Notes: generated by a model not told the origin, from the sequence alone. Numbered from the stretch's first letter, positions 23,807 through 32,356 are shown. The stretch: DNA of 64,000 bases from Alistipes onderdonkii (GCF_025145285.1 NZ_CP102251.1:3286001-3350000), one strand, 5' to 3'. A program made the numbers and translations.

Positions 23807-24196
23807 ATGGCCACATTCGAAGAAAAAGCCGAACGGTTGAAGAAAGAGTTGGAGGAAGCTACAAACGACGACCAACGTCGAAATCTGTCCCGCGAATACG
23901 AACTTACCTTGCGTCTGCTGCGCATCATCCGCGGAGAGGTCTTTACGCTCGACGACATCAATAAATGCCGCATGGAGATCATGCGACTATATCCCGGATA
24001 CGATCGTCCCATAACGGCCGAATCGGGAATCCTGCTGGCTGCGGAGGCAATCCGCAAGTCCTTCGGAAAGAAATACTATCTTCCGCTTTACAAATATCCG
24101 ATCCTCATTGATTTCGGGACACCGGATGGGCAGATATGCGTGATCCATCCGAGCAACTATATCAGTTATACGTCCAAAAAAGGAGGGGAAGAGTGA
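23807..24196 (+). CDS. Hypothetical protein after DUF2958
   Basis: This 129-residue protein has a charged, probably coiled-coil N-terminus (MATFEEKAERLKKELEEATN, LSREYELTLRLLRIIRGEVF) and a C-terminal half with YLPLYKYPILIDFGTPDGQI and HPSNYISYTSKKGGEE. I do not recognise the family. The length, leader and codon use look real, and a purine-rich ribosome site lies before the ATG. It lies convergent to the helix-turn-helix pair that follows. It could be another accessory gene of the same element as DUF2958. Confidence 0.6.
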   Translation: MATFEEKAERLKKELEEATNDDQRRNLSREYELTLRLLRIIRGEVFTLDDINKCRMEIMRLYPGYDRPITAESGILLAAEAIRKSFGKKYYLPLYKYPILIDFGTPDGQICVIHPSNYISYTSKKGGEE

Positions 24197-24223
24197 TTTG
24201 ATCTTCCCCTTATACAGGCTACA

Positions 24224-24520
24224 TCAGCGCTGCGCTTTCATATAATGCTGTTCCAGCAGTTTATAAAGCGAGGACTGTGGATAAAGAATCTTTCCACCAA
24301 GAGTAGTATAAGGGATTTGGCGGTTGTCCCGGTAATTCTGCAAGGAGCGTTTCGAGATGCTGAAGATGCTGCAAATCTCCTCACTGGTCAGGTACAGTTC
24401 ATTTCCGATGGTCGGGCGGTGCGTGTCGATCAGAATATCGACAGCCCGGATGGCTTTGACGATGTCGCGGTACAGTTCCTTGAACGCGGCGCTGTCGCGG
24501 GTGATGATCTCTTCGGGCAT
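24224..24520 (-). CDS. Helix-turn-helix (excisionase-like) protein, second pair, distal gene
   Basis: This 98-residue protein has an N-terminal helix (FKELYRDIVKAIRAVDILID) and the DNA-binding part LYLTSEEICSIFSISKRSLQ, NYRDNRQIPYTTLGGKILYP, SSLYKLLEQHYM. It is a paralogue of the genes at 17.4-18.1 kb. Its start follows the upstream stop by one base, so the two are translated from one message. Such small proteins act as recombination directionality factors or regulators in Bacteroides elements; its target is not known. Confidence 0.75.
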   Translation of the reverse strand: MPEEIITRDSAAFKELYRDIVKAIRAVDILIDTHRPTIGNELYLTSEEICSIFSISKRSLQNYRDNRQIPYTTLGGKILYPQSSLYKLLEQHYMKAQR

Positions 24521-24521
24521 G

Positions 24522-24806
24522 CTACAGGCTTTTTATCAGATTCTTTTCCAGGAGATGCCGGATGTCGTCGTCCCGGAACAGTACTTTATTCCCTAATGCT
24601 GTATAAGGGATAATGCCGGCGGAGCGGTAGTATTGCAAGGCCCGCTTGGTGATGCTCAAGGCCTTGCAGACCTCCTCGGCCGTAAGCCACCGGACAGTTG
24701 TCGGTTGGGCGGAGAGGGAATGGAGCGCAGACACTCGCTCCAGAAGACGTTGAAGGTGCGCCTGCAACTCTTTATAGGCGCTCGTTTCCATAAGGACGCA
24801 ATCCAT
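24522..24806 (-). CDS. Helix-turn-helix (excisionase-like) protein, second pair, proximal gene
   Basis: The protein is 94 residues from Met 24806, or 89 from Met 24791 (METSAYKELQAHLQRLLERV). The DNA-binding domain reads VRWLTAEEVCKALSITKRAL, QYYRSAGIIPYTALGNKVLF, RDDDIRHLLEKNLIK. The WLTAEEVCKAL segment resembles WLDNQEVCLLL of the gene at 17.4 kb, so each pair seems to hold one member of each type. A degenerate copy of the 10-bp repeat lies 76 bases upstream. Confidence 0.75.
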   Translation of the reverse strand: MDCVLMETSAYKELQAHLQRLLERVSALHSLSAQPTTVRWLTAEEVCKALSITKRALQYYRSAGIIPYTALGNKVLFRDDDIRHLLEKNLIKSL

Positions 24807-24881
24807 AATGCTGAGGGTTTAGGTGATTTCTGCGTTAAGGATGTGCAAGATAATCCAAGCCTTCAGAAAACGATTCCTATG

Positions 24882-24908
24882 TCCGCTCCAGACCGTTCCA
24901 GTCCGCTC
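24882..24908. repeat. Degenerate copy of the TCCGCTCCAG repeat
   Basis: TCCGCTCCAG, ACCGTTCCAG and TCCGCTC follow one another (2.7 units, two mismatches), preceded by ATG as at the two perfect arrays. It lies upstream of the second helix-turn-helix pair. The neighbouring sequence 24807-25003 shows no gene. Confidence 0.7.
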
Positions 24909-25003
24909 AAAGGAAAAAATGATCGACGGTGACGCTGATGTCCGCCATAAATCGGCAAATGGAGTAATAAAAATCATATTTGCTTTTTTTATCAGATATT
25001 TCG

Positions 25004-25011
25004 TATATTTG
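25004..25011 (+). promoter_or_regulatory. Bacteroidetes-type -7 box (TATATTTG)
   Basis: It matches TAnnTTTG and lies 20 bases before the short open frame at 25031. No clear -33 TTTG box is visible. Confidence 0.45.
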
Positions 25012-25030
25012 TATAGAGTTGTTTGACAGG

Positions 25031-25102
25031 ATGAACCTCGATGTAAGTTTATTCGAGACTTGCGTTTCTAAATCATTACCTCATAAAAAAGCAATGCCGT
25101 AA
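25031..25102 (+). CDS. Very short open frame, possibly the 5' stub of a lost gene
   Basis: This 23-codon frame (MNLDVSLFETCVSKSLPHKK then AMP) has a -7 box and a purine-rich ribosome site (GACAGG) before it, and its last codons run into a hairpin. The beginning is faintly like the N-terminus of VirE-type primase proteins, which often follow helix-turn-helix genes in mobile elements. It could therefore be the remnant of such a gene left by a deletion, a leader peptide, or chance. Low confidence. Confidence 0.3.
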   Translation: MNLDVSLFETCVSKSLPHKKAMP

Positions 25103-25126
25103 CTCATTCAGTTACAGCATTGCTTT
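25088..25126. terminator. Hairpin at the border between mobile region and core operon
   Basis: AAAGCAATGCCGTAACT (25088-25104) pairs with AGTTACAGCATTGCTTT (25110-25126) with a single mismatch and a five-base loop. The left arm is preceded by an A-run, so it can also terminate minus-strand transcription from the S24-peptidase operon. Confidence 0.7.
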
Positions 25127-25238
25127 GTAAATCCCCGGAAACTTTGTCGGGTTTCGGCCTTCTTTTTATCGGCGGCCGTAATCTTTTTTCAGGCTGCCGT
25201 TTTCAGGCTGCCGCATTTATCAACCGGCCGGATTCCGG

Positions 25239-25979
25239 TTACCGGATTCCGAGCCGCCACATGACCCGGAGGACGAAACGCCGCACGCCCTGGGGGAGTG
25301 CCAGCCACCTGTGCGACCGCCGTTTCCAGCGGCGGGAGCAGGTGCGGACGATGCGTCCCGACGGCAGGATGACAGCCGTCATCACGGCGACGATATCCTC
25401 GTCGAGGCAATGCTCCTTCGTGCGGTAATTACCGTCCCCGGACAGGGTGAAACGGAGCGTCCCCGCGGCGGAATCCCTCTCTGCGGGGTTTTCCGCGGAT
25501 GCCGCAGGGGACGGGGCATTCCCTGCGGCTGGTGCGCATACGGGGTTCCCTTCGCAGCGGACGCCTGTTTCGATCCCGACGATGCGGTGCAGGATATGGC
25601 GCCCTTCGCAGCGGAACAAGACGACGTCGCCCGGCCGCAGGGCGCCGATGCCGCTCGGCGGCGAAGCCGGATGGCGGGTGCCGCAGGCGGGTGTGTGCAG
25701 GTCGGGTGCCGTGCCGGGGGTGTCGCCGGAAAATCGGGTCTGGCGGGCGGTGCTGGCATTGCCGTCGGCGGCGCAGGTTTCGGGGACGGGATCCGCCGAT
25801 GCCCCGGCTGCCGGGACAGGTGCCGGGGCATATTTCGCAATCGGGGTCAGTACGGCGATGTCCCGTTCGTTGCGCAGCAGCGGCCGCATACTGTGCCCTT
25901 TCATGCGGATTTGGACTTCGTGTCCTTCGGCGAGCATCGCTTCGACCTGTTCGAAGAAAAGGCGGTTGGTCAGCAGCAT
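25239..25979 (-). CDS. S24/S26-family (signal-peptidase-like) protein with low-complexity inserts
   Basis: This 246-residue protein carries IRMKGHSMRPLLRNERDI near residues 23-40, the S24/S26 motif with the likely catalytic Ser, and LRPGDVVLFRC with HILHRIVGIETG around residues 112-138. LRFTLSGDGNYRTKEHCLDE and DIVAVMTAVI follow. Normal members are about 150 residues. The extra length comes from two Ala/Pro/Gly/Thr-rich inserts at about residues 50-110 and 140-165. It overlaps the HprK-like gene by one base. In Bacteroidetes such peptidase-like proteins accompany PqqD, HprK-like kinases and exporters in peptide-type clusters. No PqqD or precursor gene is seen, and the operon ends at the mobile-region border. 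Confidence 0.65.
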   Translation of the reverse strand: MLLTNRLFFEQVEAMLAEGHEVQIRMKGHSMRPLLRNERDIAVLTPIAKYAPAPVPAAGASADPVPETCAADGNASTARQTRFSGDTPGTAPDLHTPACGTRHPASPPSGIGALRPGDVVLFRCEGRHILHRIVGIETGVRCEGNPVCAPAAGNAPSPAASAENPAERDSAAGTLRFTLSGDGNYRTKEHCLDEDIVAVMTAVILPSGRIVRTCSRRWKRRSHRWLALPQGVRRFVLRVMWRLGIR

Positions 25980-27049
25980 CAGCGGAGGGTGTTTGGGGCG
26001 TCGTCACCGAATACCGTGCGGCAGGAGAGACGGGCTGCCGCGGCATCGGGTAGGCATTCGAGGTGGTAGACGGGGACTTGCGCCACGATTTGGGATACGA
26101 GGCGGCAGATGGCGTCTTCCAGCCGCTCGTCGTGTGCGAACGACGGCGGGCACGAAGGCAGCAGCGCCCCGATGGCTTCGATGGGACGCAGGCGACGGAT
26201 GCGGTTCTGCGGTGCCTGCGAAAGCCGCACGATGCCCGCTATCGGATTGCTCACGTTGCGGTAACACGGGGTTTTGCCGCTCCACGGCGACCCGCAGGCG
26301 AGAACGCCTTGCAGGGCGGGAATCGTGTCTGCCGCGGGAGCACTTGCCGCTTCGGCAGCCCTTTCCGGGGCGATCCGGATGATCGGGCTGTCGTCGTTGA
26401 GCAGGCGTGCCCCGGGGATATGCTCGCGCCACAGGCGCGTGTGGGTGCTCTTTCCCGTGCCCGATTCGCCGAGGAAGAGTACGGCGCGCCCGTCCAGGCT
26501 GATCACCGACGAGTGTACGGCTACCGCCCGGCGTTCCAGCGCGGCGATGTTGAACATCGTCCACAGCCCGAAGCGGAACAGCGCCGGATTGTGCTCCGGG
26601 GTGATGTCGCTCGTGGCGTCGGGGCTGCCGAAGGCTTTGTGGAACCGTGCCGGGGCGCTGCCGTCGCGGGGTGTCATGGTAAGCAGGTAGCCCTCCGTGT
26701 CGCGGCCGAAACGGCAGTCGGCATCGGCGTCGGTGAAGTCGAATGCGTCGAGTTCGCAATAGCCGGCCGTGTCGCCGGCGAGCAGTCCCGTGCGCAGGAT
26801 GAGGTCTGGTTGTGCCGTGCCCGCCGGGGATGTCGCAGGGCGGGGTGCACTCCTTTCCGTCCCCGGTGTTTCCGACGGGGAGGGCGCTGCGGTTGTCGCC
26901 GTTCCGGGCACGGGGCCCGCCATACGGTTGCTGCCGGCGTCCGTTTCCGTTTTGTTTCCGGCCGCGAACGGTGCCAGCGCCATGCCGAAGGCGCCTGTCG
27001 TGAACCGGTGCGGGATGTCGATGCGTATGCCGGCTATGAGGTATTCCAT
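25979..27049 (-). CDS. HprK/PEPCK-like P-loop kinase with low-complexity insert
   Basis: This 356-residue protein has a P-loop FLGESGTGKSTHTRLW near residues 191-206, preceded by VAVHSSVISLDGRAV and followed by LLNDDSPIIRI and GSPWSGKTPCY, as in HPr kinase/PEP carboxykinase-like proteins. Residues about 30-85 are a Thr/Pro/Ala/Gly-rich insert not expected in the family. HprK-like kinases of this type occur in biosynthetic clusters where they may phosphorylate a peptide product; here the substrate is unknown. It lies three bases after the ABC exporter gene and overlaps the peptidase gene, so the three form one operon. Confidence 0.65.
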   Translation of the reverse strand: MEYLIAGIRIDIPHRFTTGAFGMALAPFAAGNKTETDAGSNRMAGPVPGTATTAAPSPSETPGTERSAPRPATSPAGTAQPDLILRTGLLAGDTAGYCELDAFDFTDADADCRFGRDTEGYLLTMTPRDGSAPARFHKAFGSPDATSDITPEHNPALFRFGLWTMFNIAALERRAVAVHSSVISLDGRAVLFLGESGTGKSTHTRLWREHIPGARLLNDDSPIIRIAPERAAEAASAPAADTIPALQGVLACGSPWSGKTPCYRNVSNPIAGIVRLSQAPQNRIRRLRPIEAIGALLPSCPPSFAHDERLEDAICRLVSQIVAQVPVYHLECLPDAAAARLSCRTVFGDDAPNTLR

Positions 27050-27052
27050 GTT

Positions 27053-29104
27053 TTATTCTCCTATCGTTATGATCCTGTTACAGTATTCGAGCGAGCTTTC
27101 GCGGTGGGCGATGACGACCAGTGTCAGCCCGGCATCCCGTGCCGCGAGCCCGGCGATCGAGCGGTTGATCTCCTCTTCGGTGCGGCTGTCGAGCGCCGAG
27201 GTCGCCTCGTCGAAGAAAAGCACGTCGGCCTGCCGGTAGAGCGCACGGGCTATGCCGATGCGCTGGCGCTGTCCGCCCGAGAGGCGGCAGCCGCACTCCC
27301 CGACGTGGGTGTCGATCCCTTTCGCCAGCCCGGCGACCAGCTCCCCGAGCTGTGCCGCGCGGAGCGCCTGCATGACCCGCTCCCGGTCGACCTCCCCGGC
27401 GGGGATGCCCAGCGCGACGTTGGCCGCGAAGCTGCCGTCGGCGATGAAGAGGCTCTGCGAGACGTACCCGATGCGGTTCTGCCATGCCCGGCGGTTGGCC
27501 GCCGTAAGCGGCGTGCCGTCGATGACGATTTCACCCCCGGTCGGCTCGTACAGTCCCAGCAGCAGGTTGAAGAGCGTCGTTTTCCCGGCGCCCGAGGCTC
27601 CGCGGATACCGATGCGCTCGCCCTTGCGGATCGTCAGCGAAAGGCCGTGGAAAAGCTCGCGCCCGCCGTCCGCGAAGCGGAACCTAAGGTCGCGCACGGC
27701 GATCTCGCGGTTGAAGGGCAGTTTTTCGGGGGTGCGGATACTATCGGCGGCGGGGTTCCCGGGAGTGCCGGGATTGCAGGGAGTGCCGGAATTGCCGGCG
27801 GCAACGGTTGCGGCGGGTGTGCTGTGCGGGCCGGGAGTGGCGGATGGGGCGGGCGTCTCCCGGCACTCTGCGGTATCGCTCCGTCCGGGGAAAGTGTGCT
27901 GTTCCGGGGTGCTGTGCTGTTCAGGGGTGTCGCTCCGTCCGGGGATATTATGTCGTTCCGGGGTGTTGTGCTGTCCCGGGGCATTTGTCGAGGTGCCGGG
28001 AACTGGGCTTGCCTCCGGGGTTTTCCCGCAGGCCGGGGCGGTGTCCGCGGAGTCCCGGGTGCTCCGGGTAGCCGCTTTCCCCGGATTCGGGGTAGCCGGC
28101 GCCAGGGGGCAGTCCGCAGCGGCGTCGCGCAGGATGCCAATCGTGTAGCGGTTGTATTTGATGGCCGTCCAGCCGGTCATGATGTTGCGCACCGAGGGCA
28201 TCAGGCGCAGTGCGGCCACGGCGAATACGCCGAACAGCATTTGCGCCCGCCCGTCGCCGTCGCCGAGGCTCAGTGCCACGAGCAGGGCCATGCCCACGGC
28301 CAGCCCGACCTCGGTGAAGGTCTGGGGCAGCAGCCCGATCGCCGTTTCGCGCAGGCGCGTGCGGATCACCTGATCCATCGCCCGGTCGAACTGGCGGAGC
28401 ATCATCGGGAAGGCATTGTTGATCTCGATGTCGGCATAGCCGCGGAAGGTCTCGGCCACGAGCCGCGCCTTTTCGCGCTGCGCCTTGTTTTCCAGTTCCC
28501 CGTAGCGGTTGATGCGGTTGCGCACCAGTCCGTAATAGAGCCAGATCGAGGGCAGGAAGACCGCCAGGGCGAGCAGTGCCGCGAGGGGCGTGTACCACAT
28601 CAGCGCCCCGAACAGCAGCACGAGCAGCATCGCCTCGGCGGCGATGGCGGCGGCGGGTTTGAGCACGCCCGCCGCGAAGGCCAGGCAGACGACGTTGACG
28701 TTGCGGGCCAGTACGGCCGAGTTCGACGCCTTGACGAACGGCAGCCCCCGGTCGTGGTAGGTGACGAGCAGCCGCCGCGAGAGCGTGCGGTAGAGTGCGA
28801 AGATATAATTGCGTTCGACGCGGGCGAGCCACAGCCCGAGCAGGCTCTTCAGGACGATCACGCCCACCACGGCCGCGCAGACCGCCAGCGCGAAACTGCG
28901 CTGTGAGGCGAAGCCCAGCCCGTCGTAGGCGCGTGCCAGCATCCCGCCGCCCTCGAGGCTGCCGGGGTCGAGCACCAGCGCCAGCACGGGCAGCAGCATG
29001 GCCAGCCCGAGGAAATTCAGCCCTGCGCGCAGCAGGAGCGTGCAGGCGACCCACACCCCCCGGCGGCGGAACGCACGCGGTATGATGCCGATGGTTTCGT
29101 TCAT
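27053..29104 (-). CDS. ABC transporter (fused permease and ATPase) with hexapeptide-repeat insert
   Basis: This 683-residue exporter half-transporter has a membrane domain over residues 1-320 (about six hydrophobic segments, e.g. GLNFLGLAMLLPVLALVL, AVCAAVVGVIVLKSLLGLWL). Its nucleotide-binding domain has GASGAGKTTLFNLLLG (Walker A, about 503), LSGGQRQRIGIARALY (signature, about 606), ADVLFFDEATSALD (Walker B) and the switch His in VVIAHRESS. Between them, residues about 330-460 are an insert rich in Pro, Thr, Ser and Gly with about nine hexapeptide repeats (QHNTPE, RHNIPG, RSDTPE, QHSTPE, QHTFPG, RSDTAE). No C39 peptidase domain is fused. It starts one base after the stop of the helicase-nuclease gene and probably exports a product handled by the two downstream genes. 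Confidence 0.8.
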   Translation of the reverse strand: MNETIGIIPRAFRRRGVWVACTLLLRAGLNFLGLAMLLPVLALVLDPGSLEGGGMLARAYDGLGFASQRSFALAVCAAVVGVIVLKSLLGLWLARVERNYIFALYRTLSRRLLVTYHDRGLPFVKASNSAVLARNVNVVCLAFAAGVLKPAAAIAAEAMLLVLLFGALMWYTPLAALLALAVFLPSIWLYYGLVRNRINRYGELENKAQREKARLVAETFRGYADIEINNAFPMMLRQFDRAMDQVIRTRLRETAIGLLPQTFTEVGLAVGMALLVALSLGDGDGRAQMLFGVFAVAALRLMPSVRNIMTGWTAIKYNRYTIGILRDAAADCPLAPATPNPGKAATRSTRDSADTAPACGKTPEASPVPGTSTNAPGQHNTPERHNIPGRSDTPEQHSTPEQHTFPGRSDTAECRETPAPSATPGPHSTPAATVAAGNSGTPCNPGTPGNPAADSIRTPEKLPFNREIAVRDLRFRFADGGRELFHGLSLTIRKGERIGIRGASGAGKTTLFNLLLGLYEPTGGEIVIDGTPLTAANRRAWQNRIGYVSQSLFIADGSFAANVALGIPAGEVDRERVMQALRAAQLGELVAGLAKGIDTHVGECGCRLSGGQRQRIGIARALYRQADVLFFDEATSALDSRTEEEINRSIAGLAARDAGLTLVVIAHRESSLEYCNRIITIGE

Positions 29105-29105
29105 C

Positions 29106-32100
29106 TTATCCTTCCACTTTTTCGATCTTCCCCAGTTTCACGTACCACAGGTACCCTTCGCATTCGGTGTAGCCCATTTGCCGCAGCAGGCCGAGGTATT
29201 CGCCCACCTGGCGGCGGTAGCGTCCGGGTTCGCGGTTTCCGAACTTGTAGTCGACGACCACGGCCCGCGTGCCGCGGATCATCACGCGGTCGGGGCGCCG
29301 GGTCGACCCGGCGCCGGGGACGATGATCTCGTTCTCGTTGCGCACGCGCTGCCAGCCGCCCCCGAACCATTCGCCCACGACGGGGTGCGCCAGCGCCCGG
29401 GCGATCATCCCCCGCAGCGCTTCGGCTTCGCCGGGCGACAGCGTGCCGTCGTCCCGCATCCGCTGTACGGCCTCGTAGATCTGTTGCCGGTCGTCGGCCT
29501 CCTCGAAGGCCTTGTGCATCAGGATGCCGAAATTGCGGGGCGAGAGTTCCACCTCGTCCTCCTCCTCGAAATAACGTTGCGAGGGGAGCCTCAGCCGCAG
29601 GTCGGCGCGTGCCGTGGGGTAGTTCTCCAGCACGACGTGCCTGCCGTCGGAAGCTTTGCCGCCGCCGGGCACGGGGCCCGTGAAGAGCCCGAATTCGAAC
29701 CTTTCGCCCTCCTCGGTCGCGGTGCGGCGCCCTTCGGTGCCGTCGAGCAGCGCTTTGTCGCCGTCGGCTCCGATGCTTTGCAGCAGCAGCCCGCCGACGC
29801 TCTTGCCGCCCTTGCGGGGGATGAAGACGTGCAGCGACTCGGCGGCGCGTGTCAGGGCCACGTACAGCAGATTGATGTTGTCGACGTGCGAATAGACCAG
29901 CTCGCGGTAGTACTCCGCCGAGAAGCCCGATTCGGCCATCGCCTTCTTGTATTTCACCGGGAAGCGCCCGACGGCGCCCGCATCGCCCTGCGCCTCGGCC
30001 CAGACGATGTTCGTCACGTTGCCGCCCGACTTGGGATCGAGCTGCCACGAGCACCAGGGGATCAGCACCACGCGCTTTTCGAGCCCCTTGGCCTTGTGTA
30101 TGGTCGTGATCTCGACGGTCGTTGCGCTTTCGTCGACGCTCAGCGACCGGTTCTGCCCCTGCTGCTCCCACCAGTCGAGGAACAGCGCGATGTCGGCGAT
30201 CTTGCTGGCGCAGAAGCCGATGATCTGTTCGTGTATGGCTTGCAGGTAGGCCGTCTGCTGCCTGTCGTCGTGCAGCGCGTGGCGCATGACGATCCGCTCG
30301 AACGCCTCCTCGGGCGACAGCAGCCGGATCGAACGGAAAAAGGTGCGTTCGTCCCCGGGCAGCGGGCGGTCGAACCCGCGGCCGAGGTAGTGGTTGTAGA
30401 CGGCGCGGCTGAGCGAGTCGTCGGGGTTGAGCGACAGGCGCAGCGCCGCGGCGATGAACGAACTGACGGGGGCGTTGCCCACGATCAGCGCTTCCTGCGT
30501 CATCACATCGAACCGGTAGCGCGGGTCGTCGTTGCGGCGTTTGAAATCCAGCAGCTCGGCGGCCACCCTGGCGCCGTCGGTCGCCCCGCGCACCAGGATC
30601 ATGATGTCGCACGGACGGAAACCCTTGTCCAGCACCTCGCAGATGCGCTCCACGACGGGCGGCCGTTCGGCGAAGGTCTCCACCGAAACATAGCCCGGCC
30701 TCCCGCCCAGGCGGCGGGGTGTCTGCGCATGTTCGCGGTAGGCGTCGCACAGTGTGTCGCGCAGCCCGGCGGCGGTGCGGGCATCCATGTCGCCCCGCGC
30801 CGCGGCTTCGTCCAGCGTCGCGTTGAGCGCCCGGTTGTCGGCTTCGACCACGCGGCCGATGGCCTTGTTGTTGAAATCCACCACGGCGGGCAGGCTGCGG
30901 TAGTTTTCCGTGAGGTTGACCAGCTCGGTGCTGTCCGCGCCCAGCGCCCGCTGCGCCTGCGAGTGGAGTATTTTCCAGTCGCCGCCCCGCCAGCGGTAGA
31001 TCGACTGCTTGATGTCGCCCACGATCAGCACCGAGGTCGCCTCGCTCTGCGCCATGGCGTTTTGCAGCAGGGGCAGGAAATTCTCCCACTCCTTCACGGA
31101 GGTGTCCTGGAATTCGTCGATCATGAAGTGTTCGAAGCGGTTGCCGACCTTCTCGTAGATGAACGGCGCGTCGTTGTGGCCGATGAATTCCGAGAGGATG
31201 TATTTGGTCTCCGAGAGGAGCATCATGTTTTCCTGGTCGCACATCTGCTGCACCTTGGCATAGAGGTCGGAGAGCAGCGCGAAGCTGCGGTAGTTCTCGC
31301 GCAGCAGGTCGCAGGTGTTCCACGCGCGGACGTTCTCATCGTAGAGGCCGCACATTTCGCGCAGCAGGGGTTGCAGCCGGGAACGCAGCCCCTGTGCCGT
31401 GCTGCCGGGTTTTCCCCACGCCTCGTCCCTGGTGCAGGCCGCCTCCGCGCGGCTTCCGTAGCGCTCGAAGCTGCCGCCCGCCACGGCGTAGAAATAGGCC
31501 GCGAAGCCCGAGCCTTTGTAGGGAAAGTCGGCGACCGAGGCGCCTGCGTCCCCGATGATCCGTACGGCTTCGGCCGCAGCGTCCTGCATCCGTTTTTTGG
31601 TCGCCGCGGCGTGCGCCGTGGCTTCGCCCACGATACGCGCCAGTTCCTCGCGCGGGCGGGCCGCCGAGAGTGCGTCCTTGTTTTTCTCCTTGAACAGCTC
31701 GCCGCCCAGCGTGAGGATGCCGTCGCGGATGTCCCATTTCTTGCCTTCGTCGATGCGCTCCTGCACGAAGTCCGTGAGCCAGCGCTGCAGGTCGCGGTCG
31801 GTGGTGATCTGCTCGATGAGCGTGTCGGCGCTCTTGGTCAGCACCGAGGCCGTTTCGATCTCGACGTTGTAATTGAGGTCGATGCCCAGCTCCTTGATGA
31901 AGGCGCGCAGGATGCGCTGGAAGAAGGTGTCGATCGTCAGCACCGTGAAGCGCGAATAGTCGTGCAGGATCTTCGACCGCACCTCCCGGGCGCGTCGGCG
32001 CACCGTGGCGGCATCGAGCGACAATTCGCGGCAGAGGTTGTCGAGGTAGGAGCTCGGCTGTCCCGAGGCCAGCAGGTGGATCTCCTTGAGGATGCGCGAT

Positions 32101-32249
32101 TTCATCTCCTCGGTGGCCTTGTTGGTGAAGGTCACGGCGAGGATGTGGCGGTAAATGCCGGGCTGTTCGACCACGTCGCGCACGTATTTGTACGCCAACT
32201 GGTAGGTCTTGCCCGACCCTGCGCTTGCATTCAAAATTCTCGCCCTCAC
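29106..32249 (-). CDS. AddA/RecB-like UvrD helicase-nuclease
   Basis: The protein is about 1047 residues from GTG 32249 (VRARILNASAGSGKTYQLAY). An upstream ATG at 32432 would add about 60 unlikely residues and run into the divergent gene. Motifs: ASAGSGKT (Walker A, residues 8-15), AVTFTNKATEEMKSRI (Ia), MIDEFQDTSVKEWENF (II), VGDIKQSIYRWRGGDWKIL (III), TTIHKAKGLE (V), LYVALTRAAE (VI). At the C-terminus a PD-(D/E)xK nuclease core is intact (RPDRVMIRG, then VVVDYKFGNRE). With the AddB-like partner at 33.2-36.0 kb it should process double-strand breaks for recombination. The ABC operon starts one base after the stop. Confidence 0.85.
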   Translation of the reverse strand: MRARILNASAGSGKTYQLAYKYVRDVVEQPGIYRHILAVTFTNKATEEMKSRILKEIHLLASGQPSSYLDNLCRELSLDAATVRRRAREVRSKILHDYSRFTVLTIDTFFQRILRAFIKELGIDLNYNVEIETASVLTKSADTLIEQITTDRDLQRWLTDFVQERIDEGKKWDIRDGILTLGGELFKEKNKDALSAARPREELARIVGEATAHAAATKKRMQDAAAEAVRIIGDAGASVADFPYKGSGFAAYFYAVAGGSFERYGSRAEAACTRDEAWGKPGSTAQGLRSRLQPLLREMCGLYDENVRAWNTCDLLRENYRSFALLSDLYAKVQQMCDQENMMLLSETKYILSEFIGHNDAPFIYEKVGNRFEHFMIDEFQDTSVKEWENFLPLLQNAMAQSEATSVLIVGDIKQSIYRWRGGDWKILHSQAQRALGADSTELVNLTENYRSLPAVVDFNNKAIGRVVEADNRALNATLDEAAARGDMDARTAAGLRDTLCDAYREHAQTPRRLGGRPGYVSVETFAERPPVVERICEVLDKGFRPCDIMILVRGATDGARVAAELLDFKRRNDDPRYRFDVMTQEALIVGNAPVSSFIAAALRLSLNPDDSLSRAVYNHYLGRGFDRPLPGDERTFFRSIRLLSPEEAFERIVMRHALHDDRQQTAYLQAIHEQIIGFCASKIADIALFLDWWEQQGQNRSLSVDESATTVEITTIHKAKGLEKRVVLIPWCSWQLDPKSGGNVTNIVWAEAQGDAGAVGRFPVKYKKAMAESGFSAEYYRELVYSHVDNINLLYVALTRAAESLHVFIPRKGGKSVGGLLLQSIGADGDKALLDGTEGRRTATEEGERFEFGLFTGPVPGGGKASDGRHVVLENYPTARADLRLRLPSQRYFEEEDEVELSPRNFGILMHKAFEEADDRQQIYEAVQRMRDDGTLSPGEAEALRGMIARALAHPVVGEWFGGGWQRVRNENEIIVPGAGSTRRPDRVMIRGTRAVVVDYKFGNREPGRYRRQVGEYLGLLRQMGYTECEGYLWYVKLGKIEKVEG

Positions 32250-32317
32250 TGTCCGAAATGTCGTTTTAGGTAGTAAAAGTACAAAACAAATCCCGAACGG
32301 CAAACCGGGGTTCGCAA

Positions 32318-32325
32318 TAATTTTG
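32318..32325 (+). promoter_or_regulatory. -7 box (TAATTTTG) of the DUF2807 gene
   Basis: It matches TAnnTTTG and lies 32 bases before ATG 32357 in the divergent spacer. No good -33 box was found. Confidence 0.5.
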
Positions 32326-32356
32326 TATTTTAGCGACGTATTTAAACCTACAATGT

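Noticed and set aside
26063..28906. A 947-codon open frame on the plus strand opposite the ABC transporter and kinase genes
   Set aside because: It is the antisense shadow of GC-rich coding DNA. The minus-strand proteins have clear motifs, while this frame is Arg/Gly-rich with no recognisable domain.
28998..32273. A 1091-codon open frame opposite the AddA-like gene
   Set aside because: Antisense shadow. The minus strand encodes all helicase and nuclease motifs.
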